Assembly (NCBI RefSeq): GCF_947179515.1 | Contig: NC_067495.1 | Span: forward strand, 59,981,754-60,045,753 | Direction of reading: 5' to 3' | Source: Apodemus sylvaticus | Taxonomy: Eukaryota; Chordata; Mammalia; Rodentia; Muridae | Length of the DNA: 64,000 nt | Shown here: piece after piece, positions 34,330 through 45,530 of the stretch | Position numbering within the stretch: position 1 is the first letter of the stretch | Layout of the letters: the number at the start of each line of letters is the position of its first letter | Notes under the pieces: generated by a model | Told to the model about the DNA's origin: nothing | The model's input: only the letters and a program-made list of their open reading frames with translations | Database searches by the model: none | Position numbers and translations under genes: made by a program

Positions 34330-34440
34330 ACTCCTTGGATAGAGAAATTCATTAGCCTATGTGAAGTCTCAAACCGATTAGTGATTTATACTCGGCTCAC
34401 GCGGCAGGTGGTTTAGGGTTATTATCTGACTTAACCCAAA
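34330..34440. promoter_or_regulatory. candidate ATTA/GATA-containing element
   Basis: Repeat-free stretch with aaattcattagcc, ccgattagtgattta, a CAGGTG E-box (34405) and ttattatctgac, whose minus strand has an AGATAA GATA-type core. The mix of motifs suggests an enhancer but is not proof. Confidence 0.3.
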
Positions 34441-36405
34441 GGCCACCCTGGCCTGGCCCTCCCTCCTTTTCCCCTTCCTCTTTCTGTCTTCCACAGTCAG
34501 CCCTACTTAGCCAGCCTGCTCCTAGACCTTTCCTCTAATCCCCAGAGCCTGGGCCATTTCTCAGGAGGGAACTGGCAGGGTTGGCAGTCGAGGCTGTAGG
34601 TGGCGGGGCACTGTGATTACCTCCTAAACCACAGGATCATTCTAAAATCCAAGCTTTGTTCCATCTCAGGGACCAAAGAGGGCTTCCGTTCCACATCGGG
34701 GCAGGATAAAAGGAAAAAAGAGTGAGGTACCACAGCAGGAGGCATAGAGAACTGATAGACAGAAGAACTTCCAGTCGAGCAAGCTTGGGCTTCCGGGCTG
34801 GGCTAAACACACAGCTCAGCTGTGCGAAAAGGGCTTGGGTTGAAATGGCACAGGCTGTCTGCAGCCAGTGGAAGCTTCCCCACAGAAGATGTTAGTCAAC
34901 CCTCAGGGCTCTTGAAGATGAGGGGGAGTGGGTAATGCAGAATTCCCTTTAAATCGATCTGGAGCTCTCTCAAGGGAAGTTCATTTCTCTGCCTGTTGGG
35001 GGAGGGCCCGATTCTGCCTCCCTCAGCTAGGGTCTACCTCTGGGTGGCTTCTGGACAGAGGCCAGGGCAGCCATGAGCTTCCACCTCAAGTCAGCTGCCT
35101 GTCCCTGGGCTAATGTCCTTGACTTTCATTAGCAAGAAATTGGCTGGGTGGCTATTGCCCTAATCCTGGGAGCCCTGCCCCCTACATGCTAGGGCTAGGT
35201 TCCGGGCTTAGGGATATTGGTGGCAATGTCACCCAGCCCAACCCTTACTAGGGTTAGCTAGTGTACTTCCCAATTCCCCATGGGGCTTTCAGTTCTCAGT
35301 CTTCAGGAGACTCCAGAGTCTACCTGACTTCCTGCCTCGCTAGCAAGTTCCAGCTTCAGGAAGTCCTTCTTGGTATCTGGCTTTGAATCTTTTGGTCATA
35401 ACCAGATTATTTTTCCCCCACTCTATCCAAATGGTGAGGGGGAAGGTTTCTCGTGTAGGATATCATCAAGAGTGGAGTTCAGATGCAAATGTAGCACAGG
35501 CTAAACTAAATAGCGAAGAGGCTCAGAAACTTCTGGAGCGGGAGCCCAGGCAGCTGACCTGGATGTTCTTGGGGTCACTGACCCAGAGCCACAGAAGGAG
35601 GCACAGGAAGTGGTGTGAAAAGGTGCACTGCAGCCTGCCCGTTCATAGCTAGTGACTGCGAGGAGGACTTATCCTAGAACCCTGGCCACTGCCTTCCCTG
35701 TCTAACATGCTAACACTCACAGTTTCTCCAGCTACCAGCAGCCCTGCCTGTTATTCAGCCAAGAGCTGAGTGTCCATCCAAAGCTAGGCCCTGCTGGATG
35801 CGGGCGGGGGAGGGGTTGCTGATAGGAATGTGACTGACATGGTTAGGGCCTACCCTTCAGACAGGCTCCAGGCCTAGCGGCCCTTTCCAGGCCTTGTCTC
35901 CTCCCCCACTTGGGCTAGAGCTGGGGGATGAGGTGCTTCCAAGCCAGCTGGATTGAGTAATTAAAATCTCTCTTCTACCCCTGGTGGATGACCTCCGAGG
36001 TTCGTTCCAGCCTTATGATTCTATGATTCCAGCTGGGGGTATCCAATTAACCCTTGTCATGCTTGGCTGGTCTTCGTGGGCTGTGGAGTGGGAAGGAGTC
36101 GGGACTGGGAGGTCTCAGGGAAGGCCCATTCTCAGCACATGTCAAGATGCTCTCTTCCCTCCCTCCCTTCTCTGCCTTCCCACCATGCCAGGGTGGTGGT
36201 CCTGGAATTTCGGTGCTAGGATAAAAAGACACTTGTGGACCTATAAGCCTTTGGGGCACTACCATGTAATAGTGAATAACAGGTCATTATTGGATGTGAT
36301 AGTATACAATCTATCGGTGCCATGGTGTCCAGGCCCAGAAAGGCCTTGAGAGTCTCTCTGTCTCTGTCTTCCTCCTTCTCTATTTTATCTCTGTGTGTAT
36401 GACTT
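34441..36405. other. unique sequence; no gene proven
   Basis: Includes an ATTA-rich block at 35955-36055 (gagtaattaaaatctc, ccaattaaccc). An 89-codon frame at 35383-35652 has some Lys/Arg/Glu bias but no domain I recognise and no clear splice context. Confidence 0.4.
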
Positions 36406-36415
36406 TCTCTATGTG

Positions 36416-36416
<1 letters not shown>

Positions 36417-36456
<40 letters not shown>

Positions 36457-36499
36457 TCCTGTGTCTTTAGATGTCTCTGTTCTCTCTGTGTCCCCCCTC

Positions 36500-36532
<33 letters not shown>
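36417..36532. repeat. (CT)n, (TA)n and (GT)n microsatellites
   Basis: A CT run passes into TA (to about 36456). Then 45 mixed bases precede a GT run (36502-36531). Several opposing open frames here are dipeptide repeats. Confidence 0.95.
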
Positions 36533-36533
<1 letters not shown>

Positions 36534-37259
36534 AAGATGCTGCCTCAGAAACAAAATGGAGGTGGCAGTGGATCACCAACAGAGAGAGGCCACCGTAAGT
36601 CTGGACATCTTGAACCATGTGTTCTCAGGGACCCAATGCCAGGGCAAGGCAGCCTCTTCCTGGTGGCTCAGGGACAGCGTGACATTTTGGATGAGGTTTG
36701 GATTCCAGTCACAATGGTGGTGGAGCTACACATGTGGCCATTGTCAGAGCCCACGTGGGCCTTAGAGACTGCCATAAACAGTCACCTTATGGGCCACTTC
36801 AAACCTCCAAAGTGTTTTCTTTGGCTCGCATGGTGCCTACATGATGAAGAAATTAGCTCTCATCATTTAAAATTCAGGAGATTTTTTACATAAACATCCA
36901 GATTTATAACTTCTTAAAAACTCTGAAGATCTAGTAATCCTGTGCTCTCACTCACAGGCAACAGACAGCTGGAGCTGAGTGGCAGCTGTCCCCTGGGCAG
37001 GGGGCGCGGGGTGGGAGGTGGGGGGGGCAGACACATACTCTTGGCTTCTTGCGGTCCCACCTTCCTGAGTCTGCTCTTCCTAAGACAACTGGACAAGTGC
37101 AGGCCTGGAAGAAAGAAGGAAGGCCCTTACCCAGGTCAGCCACCCACCTGGGTGGGGGCATCGTGAGGCCTGGAGCTCAGCGTTCTGTGGGTGACTGCCC
37201 TTTAGCCTTGTCCCCAAGCTCTGCCTCAGGCTCAAGCCCTTCTGCCATCACTGTCCCTC

Positions 37260-37770
37260 TCTGGAGGCTCTGCGGGGCTTTGTCTGGCGCCTCCGGGCAT
37301 GGCCCTTGCGGAGATCCGGAGATCCGCGTTGGGCTGTGCAGCGCGGGCACCCGCATTCTCAACAAGAAGGGCGGGGCCCGGCCTTTGCGCCGGGGTCTTT
37401 CTATGAGGGCCAGCGCTGCCCGCCGCCGCCCCGCCGCCGGGCCTCCGGGGTTGCTTGTCCATCGGGGTCCCGCGGCGGGCCTCGGCCTTGGGCTGCGTTG
37501 CAGCCGAGCCGCTGGCAGGCGGCCGGGTAAACACGGCCCACAGCGGGGCGCGCGGAATTCTGCTGACGGCGCTCTCCTCAGGCCTGGGCGGGGCGGCGCG
37601 AGCCCGCGGCGGAGGCCCTAAGGCCAGGGTAGTGTCCCCTCCGTGCCCGCGACCCCCAGCCGACTGTGGCGCCTCCCCAGCCGCGAAAGACGCAGGGCGG
37701 GGTTGCTGGCGGCTGAGCTCTCCGCGGCGACCCCCTATCCCCGCCAGGGACCCTCGGACTCCCCATGCGG
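37260..37770. promoter_or_regulatory. CpG island, candidate promoter
   Basis: About 510 bases with roughly 60 CpG dinucleotides counted by eye and very high GC, against a CpG-poor background elsewhere. It contains GC boxes (gggcggggcggcgcg near 37587) and a GCC/CCG-rich patch (37419-37440). There is no TATA box that I can place. On the minus strand a good splice donor (ctgg|gtaagg, exon end at 37131) lies just downstream, so a minus-directed non-coding or 5'-untranslated first exon is possible. Overlapping frames of 190 codons in both directions are expected from GC-rich DNA with few stops. Direction and gene are unknown. Confidence 0.8.
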
Positions 37771-40395
37771 AGCTCCTCATCAGCTTACAGCCCAGAGCCA
37801 GCTCCAAGGGGCAGGGGGTCCAGGTCCCTGACTCCTGTCTCTGCCTAAAAGTCCAGGGCAGAGGCTGGGAGGGAGGGACAGAGCTCAGGAGTCCTGGAAG
37901 CCAAGTGCCACATGGTCAGAAGCCCTCTGCCCCCAGATAACACACCATCCCTAGCGAGTCTCCAATCTCCTGTCATCCATAGTCTGAGTCCAGTTGTGGA
38001 GCTGAAGATTTCTCAGCGAAATCGAATGCTAAGGTTAGGATTCCTAGGGTGTGGGGGGTCAGAGAGGTACAGGGTTTCATGGCATGATGTCCTTGTACAG
38101 AGGGAGGAGGTATATACACATTTGTGAGTGTATGATGTGGGCAGCAGACTCAGAAAGGATGTGATGGATCCACTGGTAAAAAAGACTAGACTGGAGAAGA
38201 CCTGAACTGTCAGGAGAAGCTGTGAGTTCAAATGTAGAAGAAGGGGACTCACATGGTGTTAAGTGGCACGAGGCTGGGAGGCTTCCTACGGAAAGGTCTG
38301 GGGCAGATTTGTGGGACTCCGGTTTTTTAGTTAGGAGCACAGAGGGTTATTCATTCAAATCGAGGTCCAAGGGACTCTTCAGAGGAGATGGCCCAGGAAA
38401 CAGATGTCCAGTGAAGGCCTCTCACCTACTCCCGACTCATCCCAGGTAAAGCAGGAAGTTAGGTTACTCAATCTGCCGTTATTCCATTGCCCCCAGGGAC
38501 CAGATGGTCATTGCCTCATCCAACTTCACAAATGTCTGTCGTAGTGTATTAGCCCCCATACTAGAGGACAGCAAGGACATGATAAAGATGTTGTTTTAAT
38601 GTCAGACATGGAGTGGTCAGGTTGAACCAAGGCCCATTGTTTCATTACATTAGGTTTTCATCCTAGTCTCAGAGAAACTAGGTGTTATTTGGACATACTG
38701 CTTGAGTTTCACTGGCCTGCAGCTGGTAAAGGTGGCTTAAGGGAAGAGAGATCTTGGTCCCCTTAGCTCGAGGCTATCAGGGCTTCACTATGGGTCGCCA
38801 CCTGTTGAGTTTTTTGTGCGGGGGGGGGGGGGGGGGGCAGCTGAGGGCAAGACCAGATGCTGGGGGGGGGAGGTGGGAGGCGGAAGTGGAGGGAGGGGAC
38901 TGAAAGGGGGTGTCTCCAGGGTTTCACTGGGTTCCTGGGCTCCAGATGGTAGGTCTGGGGAGGGCTGGCCCAACATCTGAGAACTAGCTGGGGGCTGGGC
39001 CCCAGGAGCCCCACACTGCTGGGCAGCGCCTCTGCCTTGCCTCCGGTGTGCTGGGGTGTGAGGAAGCTGCTACAGAGCAAACAAACAGAGCCTGTGAGGA
39101 CAGGAAGCAATTAAGGACCACCCGGCCCAGGCTGCTGAGAAGCTGAGGAGGCAGGCTCTGGCCAGGCCAGCCAGTCACAGCGGCCAGCTAGGTGTGGCCT
39201 GGGGCAAGGCCAGGGAAGGCCATGGGAGGCTGACAAAAAAAGCTGTGAGCTGTGGAGATTCTGGGAGAAATCTCTTCCACTTAGAAGCAATTTCAGAGAA
39301 AGAGCAACCTTGTTGGGTCAGCGGTGGTGCGCAGGGAGCCGAAGCTTGTCAGAAGGCCTTAGTCCTAGGCCTAACTACAGGTTTTGCTCATAAGCTTTGC
39401 TTAGAAGTGTCCCATCTGTGAGCCTCAGTTTGCTCATCTTCATAGAAGAAACACTCTTCAAGAGTCCTTCCAGGCTTGACCATCCAAGACCTTGGGGTTA
39501 CTGAGAGCTAAAGATGTGTTCATTAACTTATACTGGGTGTCAGCTGCATGTGGTACAGTTAGGAAGCAGATTTGGAAAGTTTAAGACGTGAGTTCTTTCC
39601 TTAAGGCCTAGTATCCCCCTCTAACAATACCGTGGCTTGATGGTTTACATAGGCTGGGAAGTTCACTCAAGTGGGAGTTCTTTCCATGCCCTGTTTAGTC
39701 AACATATTGCTATCCTCATGCTAAGGATGTGAAAAGTTAGACTGGAGTGGTAAGTGTCTGTATCTGGACCAGGCCCACTCTGAAGTCTGTGCTTGGAACC
39801 GACTCCACTTTGCTAGTACTGCAGATGAGGTGCCACAGATGTTACTCCTGGACCGCTGAGATTGTCTCCACTGCCCAGAGAAAATGGACCAGGTTCAGAA
39901 AATGAACACAGGGTATGCTTCCGGTGCAGCCATACTCCTTTCTTTCCCACTGTTTACCTGGCTCCAGCAGAAAGTCAGCAACTCTTCAGTAGTTCCTGGA
40001 GATGCTCCATCTTGTTAGCTGCCTGGATGCAGGCAGGCATCCTGAGCCCTGAGCCTTGTCATTTCGTCAGACCCCAAAGGGTTAACCGGATGCTTGTTGC
40101 ACTCCAGACACAGTGCTGTGCTTTCTTGGCTTCCTCACAGTTACACGTGGTGAGATCACCTTCATTATGCTAGTAGGGGAGTCCCCTCATATGCTGATCC
40201 CTTGTCTTTCAAGGCCCTAACACAGGGCTTCAGGGACCTTGGGAACCTGTGCTTAACCAAGGCCTGGATCAAGCCTCTCCTCGCACCTTCCTTCTTCTAG
40301 TTCTGGCACCAACCTGACTTGCCTGGAGTTAGGCCCAGACCTGAGCAACCCCTTTGGATTCCTGGTGTCACATATTCTTGTACCACTAGGCCCAC
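37771..40395. other. unique sequence; no gene seen
   Basis: Contains a run of 18 G at 38820-38837 with further G-rich repeats to 38890, and a MIR-like patch near 39405-39460 (gagcctcagtttgctcatct). No protein-like frame was recognised. Confidence 0.45.
38820..38890 (+). repeat. poly-G and G-rich tract
   Basis: Eighteen G residues followed by a G8 run and GGTGGGAGG-type sequence. It could form G-quadruplexes. The minus-strand Pro-rich frames over it are artefacts. Confidence 0.85.
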
Positions 40396-40397
40396 AG

Positions 40398-40545
40398 CTC
40401 CTAGGAACTGTGCAAGCCCTTGTTTATGGCACACTCCCATGCAGCGAGGTGGAAACTATCATTATGGTCTTAATTTCCATTCTCCAGATAAGGAGACAGA
40501 GAGGTAGCAGCGTGGCCTGTGGTGACTGGTTGCCCCAGTCCATAC
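40398..40545 (-). mobile_element. MIR SINE
   Basis: Reads gaaactatcattatggtctt, aatttccattctccagataa and ggagacagagaggtagcagc, the reversed MIR core with a deletion. Confidence 0.6.
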
Positions 40546-41555
40546 ACCCGGTGTGTGCAGAGACAGGAGCAAAGCCTGTGAGCCTGGCCATGTTGGTTGT
40601 TGCTCCTGCTGACTGCTGAAGGTGTGCCATCCTTAAGAAATATGGTCTTGACAATGGTTCAGGAGTAAGTCATTGGGGATACTTAGTCCTAGGATGACTG
40701 TCGTCTGTTTGTCCAGGACAACAATCCATCTGGCAGGAAGCTGGTAGAAGGAAGGACCTCAGAGGGACAGAGAAACAGGATCTCCGGTAGGAAGCTTGGG
40801 ATAGCCTGACTTAACAACTGTGCAAAGACAGGACGATATGCGGGGCATCTTGATGTGCCAGCGAGGCTGCAAGTTGCCCCTGGTGCTGCCTTGCGGAGGA
40901 GGGGGCATGAGCCTTGAAAAGGGGCGCTCTGCTACCCTGCCTGCCCAGGGAGTAGATACCTTCCCGACTAGCACCCCACACTCCTGAAGCTAGCTTGGAC
41001 TGGAGGGCTGCCTAGGAGAAGGAAGGGTTCTGTCTGCACCCCCCTGCCCAGCCCCCACCTCAATCCCCTACTTTGATGCTCCCAAGCAGGGACATGGGAA
41101 ATGTGTGAGCCTATATGAGTGGGGATGGCGCAAGGGCCTGACAGCACGGGTTCCCAATGGCTCTGCTGGGAATGGAGAGGGCTCAAGGAGAGATAGAGTC
41201 TTGCTATTGACACGTAGGGATTATGTGATGTTCCCTACAAGGAACATAGTTTAAAGCAAGAGAAGTAATCTGAAAAGGACCAAAGGCGTCACATTGGTGG
41301 GGGAGTGAATCTCAGCTGAGACCCCGAGGACCCTTTGCCCCTGTGCCCTGTGAACAAGGCTGAGGAGGCCTGCTTCTGACTGACTGTTCCCAGGCTCATA
41401 GCCTTTGCCGGCCAATCCCTGGGCAGGAGGTGGCCAAACTCAGCTGCCCCAGGCTCCTCAATGCTGCCCTTATCCCATCAGCCCCCTGGGGCCAGGCTGA
41501 GCCCATACAAAAGAGAGCGTTCCTTGTGGGCCTTTGCGGGGGCCCTGGGAATCGG
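40546..41555. other. no gene seen
   Basis: Unique sequence, GC-moderate, with no recognisable repeat or coding frame. Confidence 0.4.
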
Positions 41556-41559
41556 TGAC

Positions 41560-41870
41560 AAGCTGAATGGGATAATAAGTTAATTAAAGCTGTCTCATAT
41601 GTGAGGGATCCCAGGGCAGAGGGAAAAGGCCTGGCCAGGCAGCCACACGGTCACCTCAACTCCAGAGCCACAGAGTCTCTGAAAAAACTTAAGACAAGTG
41701 TCTCTCTGTCATAGGCCTCAGTTTCCCCATCTATACAAGAAGGGGACTAGCAGCAGAAATAGTCTCTCAGGGCCATGCCAGCACTAACGTTCCAGGAGTC
41801 TCTAATTAAAACTGTCCCCTGTGTATTAATCTTCTTGTCAAGTTTTAATTAATGGCTGATGGAGCCGGAG
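41560..41870. promoter_or_regulatory. candidate homeodomain-core-rich element
   Basis: Two AT-core patches in GC-rich unique DNA: gataataagttaattaaagc (41571-41590), then tctaattaaaactg (41801), gtattaatc (41823) and gttttaattaatggctgat (41842). A MIR fragment (41690-41775) lies between them. Palindromic TTAATTAA sites favour paired or LIM-type homeodomain dimers. This is a role inferred from motif content only. Confidence 0.35.
41690..41775 (+). mobile_element. MIR fragment
   Basis: Contains ataggcctcagtttccccat followed by ctatacaagaaggggacta, matching the MIR core (GTGCCTCAGTTTCCTCATCTGTAAAATGGGG). Confidence 0.6.
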
Positions 41871-43040
41871 CAGACACCAGCTGCCACTCCCCTGCTGGGA
41901 GGCAGGGGACACCCACAGGATGCTTGACCTGATAATCACTGCTAAGTGGCCTCTAGCTCCACATGGCCTCTCTCCACCCAGGCCTCCTCTGTGGCTCTTC
42001 CTCTAGACTGCTACCTAAAGCTTGGGGATCACTTGGGACTCTATCATGGTGGCAGAAGGACGAGCAGCCTTCAGCTCAGCTCTGCAGCCATTAGTGCTGC
42101 GATCTTGCTGTACCTGCCTGAGCTCTGGTTCCCTCCCCTCAGTCATATGGGAATAGCTTTGGTCCCAAGTAACAGAAAAATCTATTTTAAACAGTTTAAG
42201 TGGTAAGTACAAGTTATACCCCCAGAAGAAGCCCTTTAAAAAATGTGCTTCAATAGTTGGTTTGTTTAGCATCAAAGACTGGAATGGATAGCTCCACATT
42301 TTTTTTTTTTTGTTCCATTGTCTTCTCATTCCTTCAGGACTGTACCTTCAGGTTGATAAAGTGGCTGGAGCAGCTCAAAGCACGACACTTTAATTAAATA
42401 AAATCTTATGACATAGAAAGAGTAACCATTTTGAATTGTTACTTTTTAAAAACAATAAAAGCCTTTTGAAGACCTCAGTGGCACCCCAAATCTCTTCCTG
42501 TCCAGAATGCCACCCCATGCCTAGCTGAGCCAACCTCATGGAGAAGTTGCAATTATGACTGACTTAGACCAGAGCTCTCCACTCTGCTCAAGCAGACAAA
42601 CAGACAAACACAACATCAGTTCACAAACACAGATCACACTCCCAGACCAATTTCATCTCTGGAGGAGGGATCCAGTATCTACAATTTTGTAAAATCTCTC
42701 CAATGAATTCAGGGTTATTAACAACTAACTGATACTATGCAAGGTACAGCCCCTATAACCCACCCACCCCCTTGCTCTCTGTTCAGAAGTGGGTGAGCAA
42801 AATTGGAGGCCTGAGAGAAAAGAGGAAGCGGTGAAGAATGGTTGTTAGCAGCCCAGGAGCCATGCTCACTCTGGTCCTCACTTTCAGCAGCAGCAGGAAG
42901 AGGACCAAAGCCAGGTACCAAGAGTATCAGATACTTCCCACGACAGTGACCTTGCCTTTAATCTGCAGGACCCTGGGAGCCCTCATTTGAAACACAGTCA
43001 CTTGGCCGTCCACCTGATAGGCTTCTTAAGAATAATGACT
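41871..43040. other. no gene seen
   Basis: Unique sequence with a short T run (42300-42311) and an AT-rich stretch (42380-42470) containing three AATAAA-like hexamers. No coding frame of note. Confidence 0.4.
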
Positions 43041-43042
43041 CC

Positions 43043-43131
43043 TAGGGGTGTATGTCAGTGGTAGAACACTTGCCTAATGTTCAAAAGCCTGTGGTTCCAT
43101 CCCCAGCAACACACACACACACACACACACC
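43043..43131 (+). mobile_element. ID-type SINE with (CA)n tail
   Basis: Contains ggggtgtatgtcagtggtag, aacacttgcctaatgttcaa and ttccatccccagcaacacac, matching the tRNA-Ala-like ID element. The usual A-rich tail is replaced by a CA microsatellite (43109-43131). Confidence 0.85.
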
Positions 43132-43362
43132 TCACTTTGGGCTGCCTGTTCACAGGTACCTCCCATGGGCTTGAACGTGCATGGTAAGGCCCCTTTCCTG
43201 AGTTAATTGCCAGCCTCCCAGCCAAGCACACACTGCATTCTTCTTAGTAGACTGAGGAGAGGTAGCGGGGAAAGTCATTGCAACTCTTTTGGTGTTGGCT
43301 CTGCAAACAAGGACAGAGATGCTTACCTCATCTGTGATTACAAATGGCCTAGGAGAGAGCAG

Positions 43363-43368
<6 letters not shown>

Positions 43369-43425
<57 letters not shown>

Positions 43426-43437
43426 TGTGTGTGTGTA
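43369..43437. repeat. (GA)n / (GT)n microsatellite
   Basis: About 27 GA units followed by about 7 GT units. It encodes the Arg/Glu tail of a spurious plus-strand frame that starts at 43207. Confidence 0.97.
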
Positions 43438-44855
43438 TTGCTAACATGATCAGGGCATGGCAAGGATGCACCCAATGCCTCAGACCCATGGGAGCAGCAA
43501 AGCCTTCTTCATGTGAGGCTCAGAGAGATGGCGAAACCTTCCTCAGGTTTGAGTGTAAATGTTGACCGTATGTGAAGAAAATGGCCACTGAAGCGCTCCT
43601 CATCCCTCTGAAATGTTTATCCCCTGAAGACTGTCCCCCTGTAGGCATGGCTCCTACTCAGATTAGCTAAACTGGCCTTCTTCAGCTGTATGCAGTAACT
43701 CACCTCTCCATTCAACTGTATACTGTATGCCGAGCTTCAAGCGTACTGCAGCTTCTCCATCCAGAGCCCAAACAACGCCATCAAGAGGCTTTTCTATATA
43801 AATGCCCATGTCTCTCCTTTCTTCACTCTCTCACTGCTGTAGTTAAGTTAGACCCTGGAGCCATGCAGGTTGGAGAAGGAGGGTTAAAGTGAAAGTGTCC
43901 CCGCTCTGGCAGACTGGAGCTTAGGTTGTGTCCTGTTGGAGGATCACACTGGGCCATCCCTTTCTGCTCTCCAACCCTTAAACCTCCCTTAGGTAACTGG
44001 TGACCTATCAAATGCATAACGGGAAAATGCACTTTGAATCATTCATCACCTTAGAAAACCACCTTGCCTGTCCTATGTGTTTGGCAAGAGGTGGGGAAGG
44101 CTGGACTAGGGGTAGGAAGGCAGGATGGTTGGGTGGCCAGGATGGTGTCCTAGTGAGTGGAAGTGAAGGTTGCCACGGGCTTTTGTCCAAGGTCTGAGAA
44201 TGTCCCCTGGGTGCGCTCAGGTCCACATGCTGGACGTTCAGTGCCTGTGGTCATATCCCGAACAATCCACCAGATACCATCCTTTGTGCCAGGCTATGAA
44301 TGGCTTAATGAAGTCTATGGCTCATCCTCTCCAGCCTGGGATCTCCTGTTCCCACCTCTCTCTGCTCCACATCCGGCTCCAGGTCAAGCACAGTTCTCCT
44401 TTCAGTCAGCCAGCCTGAGAGCATCCATCTGTGGCGCAGGAGAAGAAGGAAGCAGACCCAGAGCCAGAGAAAGACCCAAGGAGAAGCTCATCCGTCAGCT
44501 GAGCCTGGGCTGGGGCTGAGAAAGAGCACGGGTGTCAGACCACCCAGGATACACTGGACAGGCCGCTCCTGGATCTGCTGCCCCCTGTTTGTTCTGGCTG
44601 AGCCTGTCTGAAAAACAGAGCACACAACACTGGTAGCATTGGATGGTGGACTCGGTCCTTGGGGTACCACCGGTGCCTTGTAGAACCTTGACCTTGTTCC
44701 CGCCTCTATCTGGACCTTTGTCTCCTCGTGTGGAACATGAAGAAGCTGGAGTTGAATGCCAGAAGCATGGGAATCTCTGGGTGAAATGAAATGCCCTTAG
44801 AGAGCATATGGCTCTAGCTAGGGCTGGAGTCCTTTCCACCACTTCCGGTTCGGCT
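43438..44855. other. no gene seen
   Basis: Unique sequence. Frames at 44157-44519 plus and 44495-44842 minus overlap others and carry no recognisable domain. Confidence 0.4.
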
Positions 44856-44864
44856 CCCTAAGCT

Positions 44865-45250
44865 CTATGTCCAGTGATGGGAAGCTCCCTGCCCCTGGCT
44901 TCTCCTCACCTATCTCTTGGTAGCTGTCAGTTATAAGTTTCTTCTCAATAAGTTTCCCTGTGGCTCTGTCTTCTGAGGCCACATGTGCCATGGGCTCTGT
45001 GACAGCCTTCTGGAGGTCTGGATCTAAAATTCGCCCAGGTCTGAATGCCAACTTTCCTCTTCTCCAGACAAGGAAATAGCCCCTGAGCATTCACAGAACC
45101 TGCTCTGTAATCCCTTAGGTGTGGGGCCCAGGTAGAGACAGTCTTCCTGGTGTGGCCCTGGCACAGTTTGCAGAGGACCAGCACACCCGCCTGGGCTTCT
45201 CAGACACAATAGTTTCTGTACTTGAACATGAAATCTCAGTAGCAGTTGGG
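44865..45250 (-). mobile_element. CR1/L3-like LINE remnant, ancient
   Basis: The plus strand reads gtccagtgatgggaagctcc, tctgtcttctgaggccacat, aactttcctcttctccagac and ggtgtggccctggcacag. This order parallels reversed 3' ends of CR1/L3 elements (GGGGAGCTCACTACC, TCTGGGGCCACA, CTCTTCTCCAGGCT, GTGTGGTCTGACCAG). It is very diverged. It explains a fairly protein-like 90-codon minus-strand frame (44818-45090). Confidence 0.45.
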
Positions 45251-45498
45251 TCTCCTCTAACCTGTGAGCTGGCCAGGGATACTATTTCATTCCAGTTTGG
45301 GGATCCCGTAGCGAGCCAAGGGCCTTCCTCAGAGTTGGCTTCAGAATGTACTTCTGAACTGAGGCAGCCAGGAGGCAAGGACTGAGTGAGGTAGGCACAT
45401 GAGCATTGTGTCCATGTGCTTGCACTCTGAAAGTAAAGTGAAGCAGATGAGTGGTTTGGACCATGGAAGTCCTCAAATCATCTTTATGCATTCAGGCA

Positions 45499-45530
45499 TA
45501 CCCCCACCCCACCCCACCCCACCCGCACCC
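45499..45530. repeat. (CCCCA)n short repeat
   Basis: About five units of CCCCA. Confidence 0.9.

Noticed and set aside
35969..35985. CCACCAGGGGTAG-like CTCF match (minus strand)
   Set aside because: It deviates in the GGC part of the core; similar partial matches occur elsewhere (53891), so it is not called.
37049..37807. 190-codon frames in both directions over the CpG island
   Set aside because: GC-rich DNA has few stop codons. The two frames overlap antisense, are Ala/Arg/Gly/Pro-rich and show no domain. The island is called, not a gene.
44818..45090. 90-codon minus-strand frame that looks protein-like
   Set aside because: It lies within an apparent CR1/L3 LINE remnant in the non-coding 3' part, so it is not treated as a gene.
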